64,000 nt of DNA, from assembly GCA_913030605.1 (NCBI GenBank), contig CAJWEZ010000011.1:19380-83379 (forward strand), in the 5' to 3' direction. Below the pieces are notes generated by a model, which saw nothing but the letters and a program-made list of their open reading frames with translations, was not told the DNA's origin and did no database searches. Source of the stretch: an uncultured Spirochaeta sp. (lineage in GTDB: Bacteria > Spirochaetota > Spirochaetia > DSM-27196 > Alkalispirochaetaceae). Of this stretch, positions 62,708 through 64,000 are shown piece by piece (position 1 is the stretch's first letter; the number at the start of each line of letters is the position of its first letter). The translations under genes were made by a program, and so were the position numbers.

Positions 62708-63171
62708 TCCAGAGCCCCGTTCTCCACCGCGCTTTTCAGCAGCGGCGGTGCAAGCCGGCGCGCCGCCACCGCCGAAGCGATCTCCTCCGGGCTCCGCGCC
62801 GGCCCGATCCCGATGCCCGGACACTCGGCCGCTTCCTCCCGCCAGTGAGCCTCTTCATCCACGATCGTCTGCCAGAACGGATACGTCCGGCACTGAAGCG
62901 GTCGCCCGTGGTACACGGAGCACCCGCCGTCACGCCAGAAAACGCAGTCGAAGTTCGCCTGTTCCGCCAGCGACAGATGCGCATCGGGACCGAACGGAAC
63001 CCACACGCAGTACTCATCGATGACCTGACGGGCAGGCATACCCAGATGCTCGCTCAGGCGTCTGAGATCGGCCGCGGACAGGAATACATAGCCACTGTCG
63101 TGTCTGCAGCAGCGCGAACACTGTGTGCACGCAAATCGCAGTCCGCCGTCCCAAAAGCTCGGTGTCGACAT
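62704..63171 (-). CDS. YkgJ-family cysteine-cluster protein
   Basis: 155 residues with the family Cys pattern: CTQCSRCC (about 15-22), then CVFWRDGGCSVYHGRPLQCRTYPFW (Cys at about 76, 83 and 93). The family is thought to bind zinc or an iron-sulfur cluster and is of unsettled function. The Met at 63171 is preferred to 63180 because GGGGAAG lies before it and because a TATTAT box ends 7 nt upstream. It overlaps the MBL gene by 4 bp. Confidence 0.82.
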   Translation of the reverse strand: MSTPSFWDGGLRFACTQCSRCCRHDSGYVFLSAADLRRLSEHLGMPARQVIDEYCVWVPFGPDAHLSLAEQANFDCVFWRDGGCSVYHGRPLQCRTYPFWQTIVDEEAHWREEAAECPGIGIGPARSPEEIASAVAARRLAPPLLKSAVENGALE

Positions 63172-63178
63172 CTTCCCC

Positions 63179-63184
63179 ATAATA
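63179..63184 (-). promoter_or_regulatory. Possible -10 box of the YkgJ-MBL genes
   Basis: TATTAT on the minus strand (63184-63179), 7 nt before the ATG at 63171, just after the tRNA-Tyr terminator. No good -35 is seen at 16-18 bp. Recorded because its distance to the start fits other candidate leaderless promoters in the window. Confidence 0.3.
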
Positions 63185-63194
63185 GCACAGCACC

Positions 63195-63240
63195 AAAAAA
63201 AAAGTCCTCCACCCGGCGGCGACAGCCGCAGATGAAGGAC
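63195..63240 (-). terminator. Intrinsic terminator after tRNA-Tyr
   Basis: Minus-strand stem GTCCTTCA/TGGAGGAC (8 bp, one G-U) plus an inner 5-bp GCGGC/GCCGC stem around a TGTC loop, followed by nine T (63203-63195). It ends 3 nt after the tRNA 3' end. Confidence 0.85.
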
Positions 63241-63242
63241 GT

Positions 63243-63324
63243 TGGGGAGTGCAGGATTCGAACCTGCGAAGGCTGAGCCAACAGATTTACAGTCTGCCCC
63301 GTTTGACCGCTCCGGAAACTCCCC
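63243..63324 (-). tRNA. tRNA-Tyr (anticodon GTA)
   Basis: Class II tRNA of 82 nt with a long variable arm. Acceptor GGGGAGT (63324-63318) pairs with ACTCCCC (63250-63244); the anticodon loop CTGTAAA gives GTA; T-arm GCAGG-TTCGAAT-CCTGC is standard. CCA is not encoded. As a GUN-anticodon tRNA it is a substrate of Tgt. Confidence 0.95.
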
Positions 63325-63370
63325 GTAAGCGAGCCGGACGGTACCACGCCCGAACTCCGAATGTCAAGCA

Positions 63371-63444
63371 AGCCGCCTGTCGGATTCGAACCGACGACCC
63401 CGAGATTACAAGTCACGTGCTCTGGCCAGCTGAGCTAAGGCGGC
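63371..63444 (-). tRNA. tRNA-Thr (anticodon TGT)
   Basis: 74 nt. Acceptor GCCGCCT (63444-63438) pairs with AGGCGGC (63378-63372); anticodon loop CTTGTAA gives TGT; T-arm GTCGG-TTCGAAT-CCGAC. CCA is not encoded. The discriminator base is T. It precedes tRNA-Tyr by 46 nt, probably in one transcript. Confidence 0.93.
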
Positions 63445-63448
63445 AGTC

Positions 63449-63466
63449 GCGTGCCCTCCGGCACGC
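63449..63466 (-). repeat. Hairpin between map and tRNA-Thr
   Basis: GCGTGCC/GGCACGC, a perfect 7-bp stem with a 4-nt loop, without a T-run, 30 nt after the map stop and 5 nt before the tRNA-Thr acceptor. It may be a processing or partial-termination structure. Confidence 0.4.
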
Positions 63467-63495
63467 CGCTACTGTGCCGAAACGCGCAGGCGATG

Positions 63496-64000
63496 TCAAT
63501 CCGGGCGTACCCGCAGAACGTCCTGCGGATCCCGCCATCGGAGCGCCCTGGAAACCGGTTCACCGAGTTGCAGCACCAGCGGCTCAGGCTCGACCATGGC
63601 GATCGTGAGTTCGAAATGGTACGTCCGGGCGCCGTCGCCCGTCCGGTAGGCCCAACCGTTCCCGTCGAGTACGACGCCGGAGCTGGCGCCCTCCGTCGGC
63701 CGGTACACGGGCTCCACATTGAAAACCATTCCCGGAAGCAGTCGTATCTCACGGGCGCGGGAGGATTTTGCCACGGCGCTGCGGGCAAATGGGATAACCG
63801 GCGCCTCGTGCAACTGTCGGCCGATCCCGTGACCGGTGAACTCCGGGACCGTCGCCAGCCCGTGATCGGCCGCCGTATCCTCGGCGATGGACGCAACGTC
63901 CTCCAGTGTCAGCCCCGGCTCAATCGCCGCCACCACGGCCTGAAACGCGCACCACGCGGCACGGTACTCGTCCTCCGAGCGCCGTGGTGCCCCCGGCATC
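63496..64000 (-). CDS. map: Methionine aminopeptidase, C-terminal part (5' end outside window)
   Basis: Type I methionine aminopeptidase removes the initiator Met. 168 codons are visible up to the window edge and the frame stays open there. The ligands seen are the His of GHGIGRQLHEAP, the Glu of NVEPVY and the Glu of TYHFELTIAM; the N-terminal Asp pair that completes the dinuclear metal site lies outside the window. The Met at 63999 is internal by alignment with the family. It lies upstream of two tRNA genes on the same strand. Confidence 0.88.
   Translation of the reverse strand, partial: MPGAPRRSEDEYRAAWCAFQAVVAAIEPGLTLEDVASIAEDTAADHGLATVPEFTGHGIGRQLHEAPVIPFARSAVAKSSRAREIRLLPGMVFNVEPVYRPTEGASSGVVLDGNGWAYRTGDGARTYHFELTIAMVEPEPLVLQLGEPVSRALRWRDPQDVLRVRPD

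Noticed and set aside
1..64000. CRISPR arrays, insertion sequences, prophage genes, attachment sites
   Set aside because: No repeat-spacer pattern, transposase, integrase or phage structural motifs were seen; all segments read as housekeeping or envelope genes.

Overview
The window is a high-GC, densely packed bacterial core-genome segment with almost no intergenic space and no sign of prophage, insertion sequence or CRISPR. Several traits point to a free-living spirochaete (Spirochaetaceae in the broad sense; this is inference): a GreA fused behind a ~740-residue alpha-helical domain and paired with a TPR protein, many TPR/HEAT scaffold proteins, a CHASE2-adenylate cyclase, an OmpA-like domain lacking the usual diaminopimelate-contact Asp, and a carotenoid (lycopene cyclase/CruF-like) pair.

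Region by region: 1-5270 holds the 3' part of mutS, a convergent lycopene cyclase-carotenoid hydratase operon and a divergent comF. 5292-22106 is a long plus-strand run: a sigma70-type promoter and leader attenuator, then rimP-nusA-infB-rbfA-truB-ribF-rpsO-pnp-dut, followed by the coupled chain lptF-lptG-tgt-murJ and a HEAT-repeat exported protein. 22182-25939 is a minus-strand TPR-greA operon with its own promoter and terminator. 25951-29154 carries rpe, two TPR proteins and dtd; 29220-30359 is prs (minus), divergent from recA. 30393-41735 runs recA, scpA-scpB-rluB-cmk-rpsA, a GAF/AAA+/Fis regulator, a TPR membrane protein, a CHASE2 adenylate cyclase and a lipoprotein; then a small membrane protein and mazG. 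From 43273 to the right edge everything is on the minus strand. In transcription order (right to left): map (partial), tRNA-Thr, tRNA-Tyr with terminator, a YkgJ-type protein, an MBL hydrolase, a small ORF, a 1358-residue OmpA/FlgD-Ig envelope protein, dnaG, rpoD, a zinc-ribbon coiled-coil protein, rnpB, a TPR protein, mreB-mreC-mreD-mrdA-rodA, and a fused radical-SAM protein.

Functionally the window groups transcription elongation/antitermination and translation initiation (nusA, infB, rbfA, rpsO, pnp, rpsA), replication/repair (mutS, recA, dnaG, rpoD, scpAB) and rod-shape wall synthesis (mreBCD, mrdA, rodA, murJ, lptFG). The most notable observations are: loss of zinc-ligand residues in two normally zinc-dependent core enzymes (Tgt and DnaG); several promoters whose -10 box ends only 7-9 nt before the start codon, suggesting leaderless mRNAs; a promoter-terminator-mini-ORF leader before rimP-nusA; a RibF lacking most of its riboflavin kinase half; opposite low-complexity tails (Arg/Gly on IF2, PNPase, RluB; acidic on NusA, RpoD and the zinc-ribbon protein); and rnpB ending 11 nt before the start codon of a downstream gene.
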